Shown here piece by piece: positions 38,652-47,433 of a stretch of 48,773 nucleotides of DNA. The notes beneath the pieces were generated by a model. That model was not told the DNA's origin. It saw only the letters and a list, made by a program, of their open reading frames with translations, and ran no database searches. Position 1 is the first letter of the stretch. Every line of letters starts with the position of its first letter. The stretch covers positions 72,280 through 121,052 of the forward strand of contig JAGAIS010000007.1 of the NCBI GenBank assembly GCA_017626405.1, read 5' to 3'. The translations under genes were made by a program, and so were the position numbers. Source of the stretch: Bacilli bacterium. Its GTDB lineage: Bacteria; Bacillota_I; Bacilli_A; RF39; UBA660.

Positions 38652-41516
38652 ATGTTTACTCCATTAGGTGTTAAAACTGATTATTCTTTGCTTAAGAGCT
38701 TAATAAAAGTAGAAGATTATGTTTCTTATGGAATAAACCATAATTTAACTATTCTTGGAATACTCGATAATAATTTATGTTCATCACATATATTTTATGA
38801 ATTGTGTAAGAATAATTCTATAAAACCTATTATTGGATTAGATGCATTAATCGACAATTATCATATATACTTATATCCAACTAACTATGATGGATTAGTA
38901 AATCTATTTAAATTTACTAGCTTAGAAAATGTCTCGATAAGTACTTTAAGTGATTATAAAAGTAATATTATATGTGTTATTCCTACATCTTCAATTGATC
39001 TATTTGAAGTATTGAGTAAAATATTTGGTCGAGTATTTGTCTCTTATTCAAATAAAGATGAGAAAATTAATGCATCTCTTATAACTGATAATTTAGTATA
39101 CATTAATGATACACGAGCAATTGATTCTAAAAATTCAAAATATATTAACTATTTAGATTTAATAAACGATAATAAAAAATTAGGGGATATAGAATTAGTC
39201 AATTATGAGAATAAAGTATTAAAAATTGAAGAAATAGATACTTCAAATTTAACAGATTTAATAAATATTGAATTCCCAACGGGAAAGAAGTATATTCCAA
39301 CATTTGATGACAAGATAGATTCTCGAGAATACCTGAAAACTTTAAGCTATAGGGGATTAGAAAAGCGTTTAAATGGCAAAGTTACATCCGCTTATAAAGA
39401 GAGATTAGATTACGAATTGAAGGTTATTATCGATATGGGATTTACCGATTATTTTTTAATTGTCTTTGACTATGTTAGATTTGCCATAAAGAATGATATC
39501 TTTGTTGGAGTGGGAAGAGGATCAGCAGCTGGATCATTAGTTGCCTATTCTCTTGGCATAACTTGGATAGACCCCTTAAAATACGATTTGTTATTTGAAA
39601 GATTTTTAAATCCTGAACGTATTACTATGCCAGATATCGACATCGATTTTGAAGATGAGAGGAGAGAAGAAGTAGTTGAATATGTAAGAGAAAAATATGG
39701 TTCTTCTCGTGTTGCTAAGATTATTGCATTCGGTACGATGGCTGCAAAAGACGTTTTAAGAACAGTTGCAAAGATTAATAATGTCGATGATCTTACAATA
39801 AATTCATTATTGAAACTGATAAGTAGTAAAAAATCGTTAAAGGAGAACTTAACTGATGAAGTTACTTCTTTGCTTAAGAGAAATTCAATTTTGAAAAAAG
39901 TATATGAGGAATCATTGCCATTAGAAGGATTAAAAAAACACATCACTATACATGCTGCAGGAGTAGTTATCTGTAGTGATGATTTGACTAATCACTTGCC
40001 ACTAATGATGAGCAATGGAGAAATCTTAACGGGTTATCCAAAAGAAGAACTTGAGGATCTTGGAATTCTTAAAATGGACTTTTTATCTATAAAGAATCTT
40101 ACAATTATGTCTGATTGTTTAAAGAACCTTAAAGCTGATAATATAGATATAAATATTAATAATATTCCTTTAGATGATAAAAAAGTATTTGAGTTATTTT
40201 CGAAAGCAGATACAGTAGGAGTATTTCAATTTGAATCAAATGGTTTAAAAGATTTTCTAGTTAGATTGAAGCCAAATTGTTTTGATGATTTAGTAATGGC
40301 GCTTGCTTTATATCGTCCGGGGCCAATGCAATTTATTGATTCCTATATAAAGAGAAAACATGGCAAGGAAAAGGTAGTTATACCTGATGAATCTCTAAGA
40401 TACATTCTTGAACCTACTTATGGAATTCTTGTATATCAAGAGCAGATTATGGAAATATTGAAATGTATGGCTAGTTTTAGTTATGCGGAAGCAGATATAA
40501 TAAGAAGAGCTATTAGCAAGAGAAAAGAAAAAGAAATTCTAAGTATAAAAGAAAAGTTTGTAGCAAATTCCATTGCGAATGGTTATAGTGAAGAAGTTAT
40601 TAATATGGTCTATGAATGGATACTCAAATTTGCTGGATTTGGTTTTAATAAATCCCATTCGGTAGCTTATGCCTTTATTGCTTATCAAATGGCATATTTA
40701 AAAGTCTATTATAAGGATTATTATTACATCAATCTATTAAATTCTAATATCAATGGTGAAGCTAAGACTAAAGAATATATTGAAGAAGCAAAGAGAAGTG
40801 GAATACTCATTCTTAAACCAGACATCAATTTGAGTCAGAATAAATATTCTAAAGAAGAAGATGGGATTCGTTTACCGCTTCGAGTAATCAAGGGAGTTGG
40901 TTCATCTTCGAGTGATGCAATAATAAAAGCTAGAGGAAATAAGCCGTTTGTTGATTTCTTTGATTTTATTGCTCGTTCATATGGATTTAATGTCAATAAG
41001 AAAACTCTTGAGAGCTTAATCTTAGCTGGAGTATTTGATTCATTTGGCTACAATCGTGCGACATTACTTAAAAATATAGCATCATCAATTACATATGCTG
41101 AATTAATACATGACCTTGATTCATCGTTAGTAAATAAACCAGAAATGGTTCTTGAAAACGAAATTCCTGAATTTGATTTGATGCAACATGAATTAGATTT
41201 ATTTGGATTCTATGTATCTACTCATCCAGCTAGTAAATATACAAAGGTTATGAAGCAGATAGATATAGCTAAAAATTTTAATAAAATAGTTAAGACAGTA
41301 ATCTTAGTTGAAAAGATTAAAGTAATAAAGACTAAGAAAAATAAAGATATGGCATTTGTTGTTGGAAGTGATGAAACGACATCTAACGAATTCATCTTAT
41401 TTGATAATCTAAACATAAGTGATATTAATGTTGGAGATTTATTACTAATCGAAGGAAGGGTTGAAAGAAGATTAGATAAATATCAAATAGTTGTTCAAAG
41501 ATTTGAAAAAGTATGA
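38652..41516 (+). CDS. dnaE: DNA polymerase III alpha subunit, DnaE type, with degenerate PHP domain
   Basis: A protein of 954 residues. The N-terminal PHP domain is degenerate: the usual FxHLHxHSxYS metal motif reads FTPLGVKTDYS, so no metal-dependent proofreading is expected. The C-family polymerase core is intact: GVGRGSAAGS, PDIDIDFED with catalytic Asp328 and Asp330, the third Asp476 in ILKMDFLS, YRPGPM and YGILVYQEQIME. A C-terminal OB-fold region follows. It is shorter than Bacillus DnaE (about 1115 residues). In Firmicutes DnaE usually extends primers before PolC takes over; polC is not in the window. Confidence 0.95.
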   Translation: MFTPLGVKTDYSLLKSLIKVEDYVSYGINHNLTILGILDNNLCSSHIFYELCKNNSIKPIIGLDALIDNYHIYLYPTNYDGLVNLFKFTSLENVSISTLSDYKSNIICVIPTSSIDLFEVLSKIFGRVFVSYSNKDEKINASLITDNLVYINDTRAIDSKNSKYINYLDLINDNKKLGDIELVNYENKVLKIEEIDTSNLTDLINIEFPTGKKYIPTFDDKIDSREYLKTLSYRGLEKRLNGKVTSAYKERLDYELKVIIDMGFTDYFLIVFDYVRFAIKNDIFVGVGRGSAAGSLVAYSLGITWIDPLKYDLLFERFLNPERITMPDIDIDFEDERREEVVEYVREKYGSSRVAKIIAFGTMAAKDVLRTVAKINNVDDLTINSLLKLISSKKSLKENLTDEVTSLLKRNSILKKVYEESLPLEGLKKHITIHAAGVVICSDDLTNHLPLMMSNGEILTGYPKEELEDLGILKMDFLSIKNLTIMSDCLKNLKADNIDININNIPLDDKKVFELFSKADTVGVFQFESNGLKDFLVRLKPNCFDDLVMALALYRPGPMQFIDSYIKRKHGKEKVVIPDESLRYILEPTYGILVYQEQIMEILKCMASFSYAEADIIRRAISKRKEKEILSIKEKFVANSIANGYSEEVINMVYEWILKFAGFGFNKSHSVAYAFIAYQMAYLKVYYKDYYYINLLNSNINGEAKTKEYIEEAKRSGILILKPDINLSQNKYSKEEDGIRLPLRVIKGVGSSSSDAIIKARGNKPFVDFFDFIARSYGFNVNKKTLESLILAGVFDSFGYNRATLLKNIASSITYAELIHDLDSSLVNKPEMVLENEIPEFDLMQHELDLFGFYVSTHPASKYTKVMKQIDIAKNFNKIVKTVILVEKIKVIKTKKNKDMAFVVGSDETTSNEFILFDNLNISDINVGDLLLIEGRVERRLDKYQIVVQRFEKV

Positions 41517-41549
41517 TATTATAGACAGCAATAGTTTGGATGTGATATT

Positions 41550-42485
41550 GTGGATAATCAAGTTTTGTATGAAAGATATAAAGAACTATTGGGAAGCGTT
41601 CCCGAATTTTTAAAGAAATATTTAGAACTAGATATACTAAAGAGATTGACGGATGTATCTATATTTTGTGGAATGGAATATGGATCAAAGAATATGTATG
41701 ATTTTCATGCTTATATTAGTCGTTTTGATCATTCTCTTAATACAGCTTTAATTACATGGAAATTGACGCATGATAAGAAAAGTACTTTAGCATCTTTATT
41801 TCACGATGTTGCATCACCAGCTTTCTCTCATGTAATTGATTTTATGAATAAAGACTACATTGTTCAAGAATCGACAGAAGAGAAGACTGAGAGTATCATC
41901 ATTAACTCTAAAGAACTAATCGATATGCTTCTAAGCGATAATATCGACATTGAAGATGTTATAGATTACAAGAAAAATTCAGTAGTTGATTCTAAGAGGC
42001 CTCATCTATGCGCTGATCGAATTGAGGGAATTATATCCGTTAGTATTGGTTGGACTAATCTAATGAATGAATATTTAGTGAGCGAGATATTAGATAGTTT
42101 GGTTCTATTTGAAAATGAAGAAGGAGAAATGGAAATTGGCTTCAATAATCGTGAAGTTGCCGAAAAAGTAGTTGAAATAAATCGTGAATATAACAAGAGG
42201 ACTAATTCGATCAATGACTATTATATGATGAATTTAATGGGTAAGATTATCAATAGATGCCTTTCCTTGAACTTATTTACAATGGATGATTTATACCGTT
42301 TTGGTGAGCATGAAGTTATTGATATTATCGAAGACAATAAGAGCCTTGATGTTTATCTTGAAGATTTATGGTTAGAATTTAAGACAACTAGGGAAGTAAG
42401 GATAACGGCGATGGAACCTGTAAAAGATAAGTGTATAAATCCTTTAGTGTTGGGGTATCGATTATTTCAATCTATTAAAAGTTAA
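41550..42485 (+). CDS. HD-domain phosphohydrolase
   Basis: A protein of 311 residues. The HD metal site is present: RFDHSLNTA (His61), LFHDVASPAFSH (His85, Asp86, His94) and a distal CADRIEG (Asp). This motif order is that of HD hydrolases related to dNTP triphosphohydrolases; the substrate is unknown. The start is a GTG at 41550 preceded by GGATGTGAT. It follows dnaE by 33 bases with no terminator, so a link to nucleotide pools and replication is plausible. Confidence 0.85.
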   Translation: MDNQVLYERYKELLGSVPEFLKKYLELDILKRLTDVSIFCGMEYGSKNMYDFHAYISRFDHSLNTALITWKLTHDKKSTLASLFHDVASPAFSHVIDFMNKDYIVQESTEEKTESIIINSKELIDMLLSDNIDIEDVIDYKKNSVVDSKRPHLCADRIEGIISVSIGWTNLMNEYLVSEILDSLVLFENEEGEMEIGFNNREVAEKVVEINREYNKRTNSINDYYMMNLMGKIINRCLSLNLFTMDDLYRFGEHEVIDIIEDNKSLDVYLEDLWLEFKTTREVRITAMEPVKDKCINPLVLGYRLFQSIKS

Positions 42486-42492
42486 TAATGTT

Positions 42493-42501
42493 TGCTATAA
42501 T
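42493..42501 (+). promoter_or_regulatory. Extended -10 promoter of CAP-domain gene
   Basis: TGCTATAAT, an exact extended -10, lies 17 bases before the ATG at 42519. Confidence 0.6.
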
Positions 42502-42518
42502 TATAATTAGGTGATTAT

Positions 42519-43262
42519 ATGAATAATTTGAGCGATAAGAAAACGATATTTATTCTACGAGCAGTTATTGCTTTTATTATATTATTAATAGTATTATTCT
42601 CCGTTGTTGCAATTTTGGATTTTCAATCGGAAAAGAATGATCCAAAATATTTGAGTACGACAACAAGAAGAACTTATAAAAAAGAGAGTACGACGACGAG
42701 ATTAATCGTTCCTACGACGGAAGAGGGAGAAACTACTTCAAAGACAACTTCTACGATAAGTACTACAACTTCAACAAAAGTTCAAGGTTCTACTAAAAAA
42801 AACACAACTAAAAAAATAACAACAAGTAAAAGTCAAATTATTTCAACTTCACCAATTCCTGAAGTTCCTTCATATAGGGAAGCAACAGGTTCAACTAATC
42901 ATCCAAATGCTATAGATTCATGGGAATGGTATATTGCAAATAAAATAAATGAGATAAGAGAGAACAATGGTTTAAATAGATTGATAGTTGCCGTTGAACT
43001 AAGGGAGATAGCTGAATCATCAGGTGATGTATATAATACTCAGGGAGAAGAAGCAACAAACGATTATCTAGATGGTTACAATAACTATCGTTTCTGGACA
43101 ATGAATCAAAATGTTAATGAGTATTATCTTGTTAACAATACAATAAATGCTACAAGTGTAACTACTAATAAATATTATACATATATGGGAATTGGAGTAA
43201 TAAAACACATTGACAATCAAAATGGCTTACCATCTTATCATTATTGTATAATTTATCAATAG
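42519..43262 (+). CDS. Membrane-anchored CAP-domain protein with Thr-rich linker
   Basis: A protein of 247 residues. One membrane helix (about 10-33) is followed by a low-complexity linker very rich in Thr, Ser and Lys (about 45-115), likely a wall-spanning stalk, and a CAP/SCP-like domain (NEIRENNGLNRLIVAVELREIAESSGDVY onward). Bacterial CAP proteins are extracellular and mostly of unknown function; a few bind metals or lipids. AGGTGAT precedes the ATG. The stalk of repeated ACN codons makes this stretch compositionally unlike its neighbours. ffh follows 18 bases later. Confidence 0.8.
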   Translation: MNNLSDKKTIFILRAVIAFIILLIVLFSVVAILDFQSEKNDPKYLSTTTRRTYKKESTTTRLIVPTTEEGETTSKTTSTISTTTSTKVQGSTKKNTTKKITTSKSQIISTSPIPEVPSYREATGSTNHPNAIDSWEWYIANKINEIRENNGLNRLIVAVELREIAESSGDVYNTQGEEATNDYLDGYNNYRFWTMNQNVNEYYLVNNTINATSVTTNKYYTYMGIGVIKHIDNQNGLPSYHYCIIYQ

Positions 43263-43280
43263 ACTTAAGGAGGAGATTTC

Positions 43281-44588
43281 ATGTTTGAATATATGGGCGA
43301 CAGATTACAAAACGCCATTAAGAATATTAAGGGTATGGGTCGTATAACGGAAGCTAATATTGGAGATGCTATGCGCGAAATTCGTATGGCATTACTAGAA
43401 GCTGATGTTAACTATGAAGTAGTTAAAGAATTCACAAAGAACGTTAAAGAAAAAGCTCTTGGTATGGAAGTTGAAAAGACTCTAAAACCGGAAGAATTAT
43501 TTATAAAATTAGTTAAGGATGAATTAGTTAGCTTACTTGGTGGAGACTATGTCCCTTTGAAAGTTGATAAGAATCCAACAATTATTATGATGGTTGGTTT
43601 GCAAGGTTCAGGTAAGACAACTACGGCTGGTAAGATAGCTAATTTAGTTCGTAAAAAGAATAAGAAGAACCCTTTACTTGTTGCATGTGACGTCTATCGT
43701 CCTGCAGCTATTGATCAACTTAAGAGCATTGGTGCATCATTAAACATTAAAGTATTTGAAGAGGGCAAATCAAAACCATTAGATATCGTTAATCATGCTT
43801 TATCATATGCTAAAGAAAACAAGCATGACTTTATCATAATCGATACAGCAGGACGCCTTCATATCGATGAAGAATTAATGGACGAATTAATTGAAATCAA
43901 TAATACAGTTCATCCTGATGAAGTATTGCTAGTAATTGATGCAATGATGGGACAAGATGCCATAAATGTTATTAAGGGATTTAATGATGCTCTCGAACTT
44001 ACTGGTGCAATATTGACTAAAATGGATGGTAACACTAAAGGTGGAGTTGCTCTTTCTGTAAGATATTTAACAAATGTACCAATTAAGTTTATTGGAGATT
44101 CAGAAAAACTTGATGGAATAAGTGAATTCTATCCTGAGAGAATGGCTGAGAGAATTCTCGATATGGGAGATATTTTATCTATTGCTGAAAAAGCGGAGGG
44201 AATAATCTCTGAGTCGGAAGCAAATGACTTAGCAAAGAAAATGCGAAAGGGAGAATATAACTTAGAAGATTTTCTAACTAACTTAAAACAAATTAGAAAA
44301 CTAGGACCTCTAGAGAATATTTTAAAAATGATGCCGGGAGCTAGAAAAGCAGGCTTAAATAATATCAACATTGATCCAAAAGATATGGCACATGTCGAAG
44401 CTATTATCTTATCGATGACACCATATGAGCGAAGACATCCAGAAATATTAAAGGCAACTCGTAAACAACGAATTGCTGCCGGTTCGGGAAGAAGTGTCGA
44501 AGAGGTTAATAGATTACTTAATCAATTCGAAAGCATGAAAAAAATGATGAAACAATTTTCGAACGGAAATATGAAAATGCCTTTTTAA
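43281..44588 (+). CDS. ffh: Signal recognition particle protein Ffh
   Basis: A protein of 435 residues with the SRP54 layout: N domain (1-90), GTPase G domain with P-loop GLQGSGKTT (106-114), DTAGR and TKMDG motifs, and a Met-rich M domain ending in MKKMMKQF that binds SRP RNA and signal sequences (PGARKAG, RIAAGSGRS). It targets membrane and secreted proteins to FtsY and SecYEG. TAAGGAGGAG gives a strong ribosome site. ylxM, often upstream in Firmicutes, is absent; a strong terminator follows. Confidence 0.97.
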   Translation: MFEYMGDRLQNAIKNIKGMGRITEANIGDAMREIRMALLEADVNYEVVKEFTKNVKEKALGMEVEKTLKPEELFIKLVKDELVSLLGGDYVPLKVDKNPTIIMMVGLQGSGKTTTAGKIANLVRKKNKKNPLLVACDVYRPAAIDQLKSIGASLNIKVFEEGKSKPLDIVNHALSYAKENKHDFIIIDTAGRLHIDEELMDELIEINNTVHPDEVLLVIDAMMGQDAINVIKGFNDALELTGAILTKMDGNTKGGVALSVRYLTNVPIKFIGDSEKLDGISEFYPERMAERILDMGDILSIAEKAEGIISESEANDLAKKMRKGEYNLEDFLTNLKQIRKLGPLENILKMMPGARKAGLNNINIDPKDMAHVEAIILSMTPYERRHPEILKATRKQRIAAGSGRSVEEVNRLLNQFESMKKMMKQFSNGNMKMPF

Positions 44589-44613
44589 AACTGAATTATT
44601 TCAGTTTTTTTTT
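44587..44613 (+). terminator. Intrinsic terminator of ffh
   Basis: Stem AAAACTGAA (44587-44595) / TTCAGTTTT (44600-44608) followed by T residues. Confidence 0.9.
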
Positions 44614-44624
44614 ATTCTCTAGTT

Positions 44625-44633
44625 TGCTATAAT
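44625..44633 (+). promoter_or_regulatory. Extended -10 promoter
   Basis: TGCTATAAT, an exact extended -10, lies 22 bases before the ATG at 44656. Confidence 0.6.
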
Positions 44634-44655
44634 AATAAATATAGAAGGTGAATAT

Positions 44656-45192
44656 ATGAAGGGTAAATTAATAATATTATCATCGATGGCAACTGTTATT
44701 GTAATATCTATAATTGGTATTATTGTTTCCCTAATTAGTTATAATAGAACTATAAATGTTAAGACTATTGAAGATTATCGTTCAATTAAAATAAATCTAA
44801 AGAATAAAATTGAAAAAATTAAAGATAAAGAATGTCAAACATCTTTAAATAATATGATGCAACGCATTGATGATACTTATTTTTCCAACAATACTAATGT
44901 TAAAGAATACTATGAAATATACTTTAACGATGACCTAACTTTTCTAAATTACTTTGACGATGTAGTAAATACTTGTAAGTTATCTAGCAAAGATAAAAAT
45001 ACCATATATATAGATGCACTTGCTTCTACTAATTATCCGAATGCTATAAAAAAAGAATATTACTTAAGATATGAATTTAAAATAAGAGATATTAATTCTT
45101 CTAAATATCTTGAAGAAAATGATTTGGTTGGAACATATACAACTAAATATTTAGAATTAAAAGTTCTAAATTCTCTAATAGAAGAGGTGTAG
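44656..45192 (+). CDS. Anchored extracellular protein of unknown family
   Basis: A protein of 178 residues with one N-terminal membrane helix (about 6-28) and a polar domain with two cysteines (KECQTSL and NTCKLSS) that could pair outside the cell. I recognise no family. AGAAGGTGA precedes the ATG. The next gene starts 1 base after its stop, so the two are co-translated. Confidence 0.65.
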   Translation: MKGKLIILSSMATVIVISIIGIIVSLISYNRTINVKTIEDYRSIKINLKNKIEKIKDKECQTSLNNMMQRIDDTYFSNNTNVKEYYEIYFNDDLTFLNYFDDVVNTCKLSSKDKNTIYIDALASTNYPNAIKKEYYLRYEFKIRDINSSKYLEENDLVGTYTTKYLELKVLNSLIEEV

Positions 45193-45193
45193 T

Positions 45194-45517
45194 ATGAAAA
45201 AGTTATATCTTACTCTTTTAATACTAAATAATATAGCTTCAATAGTTTTAATCATCATGTTTTCAAATAGTTTAATCTTGGATATTCTATTTACTATACT
45301 ATTTATAATTATGACAATATTAATAATTAAGAGAAAAAAGTCCGTAGACTTAATAGACTTAATAACTCTATCAATCTATATGATATTTGTTATTTCGATG
45401 TTTATCTTTAGTATTGTATTTCAAACATCTAATACTAAAACATTCAGCATGGTATACTTTAGTGAATTTTTAATAATTCCTAACTTGCTAGTTAATATAT
45501 ATAATTTATTCAATTAA
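45194..45517 (+). CDS. Small four-helix membrane protein
   Basis: A protein of 107 residues with about four membrane helices and almost no polar loops. GAGGTG in the end of the previous gene is its ribosome site. It and the preceding anchored protein form a two-gene operon that runs into the gerA operon from the opposite side. Function unknown. Confidence 0.65.
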   Translation: MKKLYLTLLILNNIASIVLIIMFSNSLILDILFTILFIIMTILIIKRKKSVDLIDLITLSIYMIFVISMFIFSIVFQTSNTKTFSMVYFSEFLIIPNLLVNIYNLFN

Positions 45518-45547
45518 AAAGGACTTCAATTATGAAGAACTTTTTTT
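45516..45547. terminator. Bidirectional terminator between small membrane gene and gerAB
   Basis: AAAAAG...CTTC (45516-45527) pairs with GAAG...CTTTTT (45534-45545) with a 2-base internal mismatch. It lies between and overlaps the ends of convergent genes. Confidence 0.6.
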
Positions 45548-46468
45548 ATTTACTAAATATAAGCTTATTAGAGATATTATTAATATTGGTATGATATATA
45601 AATAGACAGATAGTATTAACTGATAATATTTACTTATAATTGATGCGATAATTAGAATGAATACGAGTATGATATTTAATACAACTTTATTATTAACCTG
45701 TCTTTTAATTGTATTGCCACAGCAGAATATGAACATGATGGCATCTATTAGCCATATCAATGAAAGCATGTTTTCTAAGTTTGTTAATGATCCACTTATA
45801 TTTATACTCTTAAGAACCATATATTCAGGATATCTAAATAATTCTGATAGATTTGGGCCAAGTATTAAGTATGTTACAAACATCATTTGTAGTATTGTTA
45901 TCGAAGAGGCAATATATGTCTTATAAATAGGAATATCAGAAGTCTGTTTATATCTTATGATAAACGTTGGAACTGTAGATATAAGGGCATATTCTATTGC
46001 TGATATAATTACATCTTTAAAACTTACATTAGTATACATTAAATTTGAGAATTCGACGTTTGGTAAAAGGGAAAATAGACAAAAGAAGAAAAAGAACACG
46101 ACAATAACAATCATAATATTGGATATTCGATATATTAATACTTCTTTGCATTTTAGAATATACATCAAGAGAAGAATAATTGGTATTCCAAGTAAAAACT
46201 TCATCATATGATTTAAATACATCGTACTTACTAAATTTACAATAATAACGAATGAGTAAATTAAAAATATTATCGAAATAATCGTATTTACTATATTGTT
46301 CTTCAATTCTATTTTTATGAATTTTAATATTAATAAGCCAATGAGTGTACCAAGAATTACTGATATTGGATGTAGTTCATGAGCATTAGCTAAAATGCGC
46401 GATATTCCAATTCCAATAAATAGAGACCTCATATTAAAATACTGCAAGATATTATATTCTTTTTTCAT
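45530..46468 (-). CDS. gerAB: Spore germinant receptor subunit B (GerAB family)
   Basis: A protein of 312 residues with about nine to ten membrane helices of the APC-like GerAB fold. The late segment FRYPEYMVLKSINISGSL and the following NLENMLSLIWLIDAIMF match the usual GerAB pattern. This subunit binds the germinant in Bacillus receptors. At 312 residues it is shorter than typical members (about 365). The start overlaps the end of gerAC by 4 bases (ATGA). Located in the inner spore membrane. Confidence 0.88.
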   Translation of the reverse strand: MKKEYNILQYFNMRSLFIGIGISRILANAHELHPISVILGTLIGLLILKFIKIELKNNIVNTIISIIFLIYSFVIIVNLVSTMYLNHMMKFLLGIPIILLLMYILKCKEVLIYRISNIMIVIVVFFFFFCLFSLLPNVEFSNLMYTNVSFKDVIISAIEYALISTVPTFIIRYKQTSDIPIYKTYIASSITILQMMFVTYLILGPNLSELFRYPEYMVLKSINISGSLTNLENMLSLIWLIDAIMFIFCCGNTIKRQVNNKVVLNIILVFILIIASIISKYYQLILSVYLYIIPILIISLISLYLVNKKSSS

Positions 46469-47433
46469 TTTAATAGTTGTCCTTTCTTATTGATATTTAC
46501 TTTTGTACTAATATCAAAATCATATTCATAAAAATGCGTATCTATTTTTTTATATTTATTGTATATTAGAGTATCTAAACCTAAGATATCGGATTCATTT
46601 TCTTTAATTATCTCAATAAAGTCCTTTATATAATCATTCATATATTGATTTACATTTTTTTCGATATAAGTTATATCTTTTATTGTATTGTCATTTATAC
46701 CAACTTCTTTTTCTTCGAGAGTCATTTCAAGATTTATATCTATTTGAATATTTTTATCTATTTTAATCTTCTTTGATATTTGATTTACTGATAGAACGAC
46801 ATATCTATTATCAATCGTAAACTTTAATGTTTCGTTAGAACTTTTATTAGTTAATAGAGAATATATTAATGTATTTTTAGAATTCAAACGATCCTTTAAT
46901 TTATCTTTTTTATAAATAGTTATTTCATCCATACTTAGCTTTTTATCGAGGAATGGAAGAGCAATATCGATGTTTTCGTTTAAATAGTCCTTAGTTATTT
47001 GAAAGAAGTCTTTGTATTTTAAACGACTACAGATATTTTTAATTTTTAATCCAATGTTTTCATCCTTATCATAAAAATCTTCATTGTCAGTTATTACTAA
47101 ATAGAAATTTGTATTGACGTCCGGATTTCTTAGAAAATAGTAAACAGTATCTTTTATTTCTACTTGTTTGTCTATTATTACAGCATTAAGGTGACTTAAA
47201 TAGACGCCATTTTTACTCTTATAATTAAAGTTACTTATAGCTTCTGATATTGTGCTTCCTGATGAATGAACGATTTCCATTTCCTTATCTTTATATATCT
47301 CGGTAGTAATCTTATATTCACCATCGTATTCGATAAATATCGATGATGCTATTCCTAAGTTCTCAAGTTCTGTGTAATCTTTACATCCTGTTAAAAAGAA
47401 AAGAGAAATGATTATGAGTATTATCTTTTTCAT
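46465..47433 (-). CDS. gerAC: Spore germinant receptor lipoprotein C (GerAC family)
   Basis: A protein of 322 residues with a lipoprotein signal (FFLTGC, lipidated Cys17), then the Ger(x)C N-terminal domain (DYTELENLGIASSIFIEYDG) and a C-terminal domain ending with paired strands. It is the outer-face subunit of the Ger receptor and needs Lgt lipidation. It is shorter than Bacillus GerAC (373). The start overlaps the end of gerAA by 4 bases, and gerAB follows with a 4-base overlap, so the operon order is A-C-B. Confidence 0.9.
   Translation of the reverse strand: MKKIILIIISLFFLTGCKDYTELENLGIASSIFIEYDGEYKITTEIYKDKEMEIVHSSGSTISEAISNFNYKSKNGVYLSHLNAVIIDKQVEIKDTVYYFLRNPDVNTNFYLVITDNEDFYDKDENIGLKIKNICSRLKYKDFFQITKDYLNENIDIALPFLDKKLSMDEITIYKKDKLKDRLNSKNTLIYSLLTNKSSNETLKFTIDNRYVVLSVNQISKKIKIDKNIQIDINLEMTLEEKEVGINDNTIKDITYIEKNVNQYMNDYIKDFIEIIKENESDILGLDTLIYNKYKKIDTHFYEYDFDISTKVNINKKGQLLK

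Noticed and set aside
39545..39946. Minus-strand frame of 133 codons
   Set aside because: It is a shadow of dnaE in the most conserved part of the polymerase core. It has no Shine-Dalgarno and is Phe/Ser-rich, as expected for an antisense frame.
42640..42860. Direct repeats of ACN/TCN triplets as a mobile or regulatory repeat
   Set aside because: They are in frame and encode the Thr/Ser-rich stalk of the CAP-domain protein, so they are protein low complexity and not a DNA element.
45657..46211. Two plus-strand frames of 84-89 codons
   Set aside because: They lie antisense inside gerAB, whose protein has clear membrane helices and family motifs. The antisense products are basic, low-complexity and lack ribosome sites.
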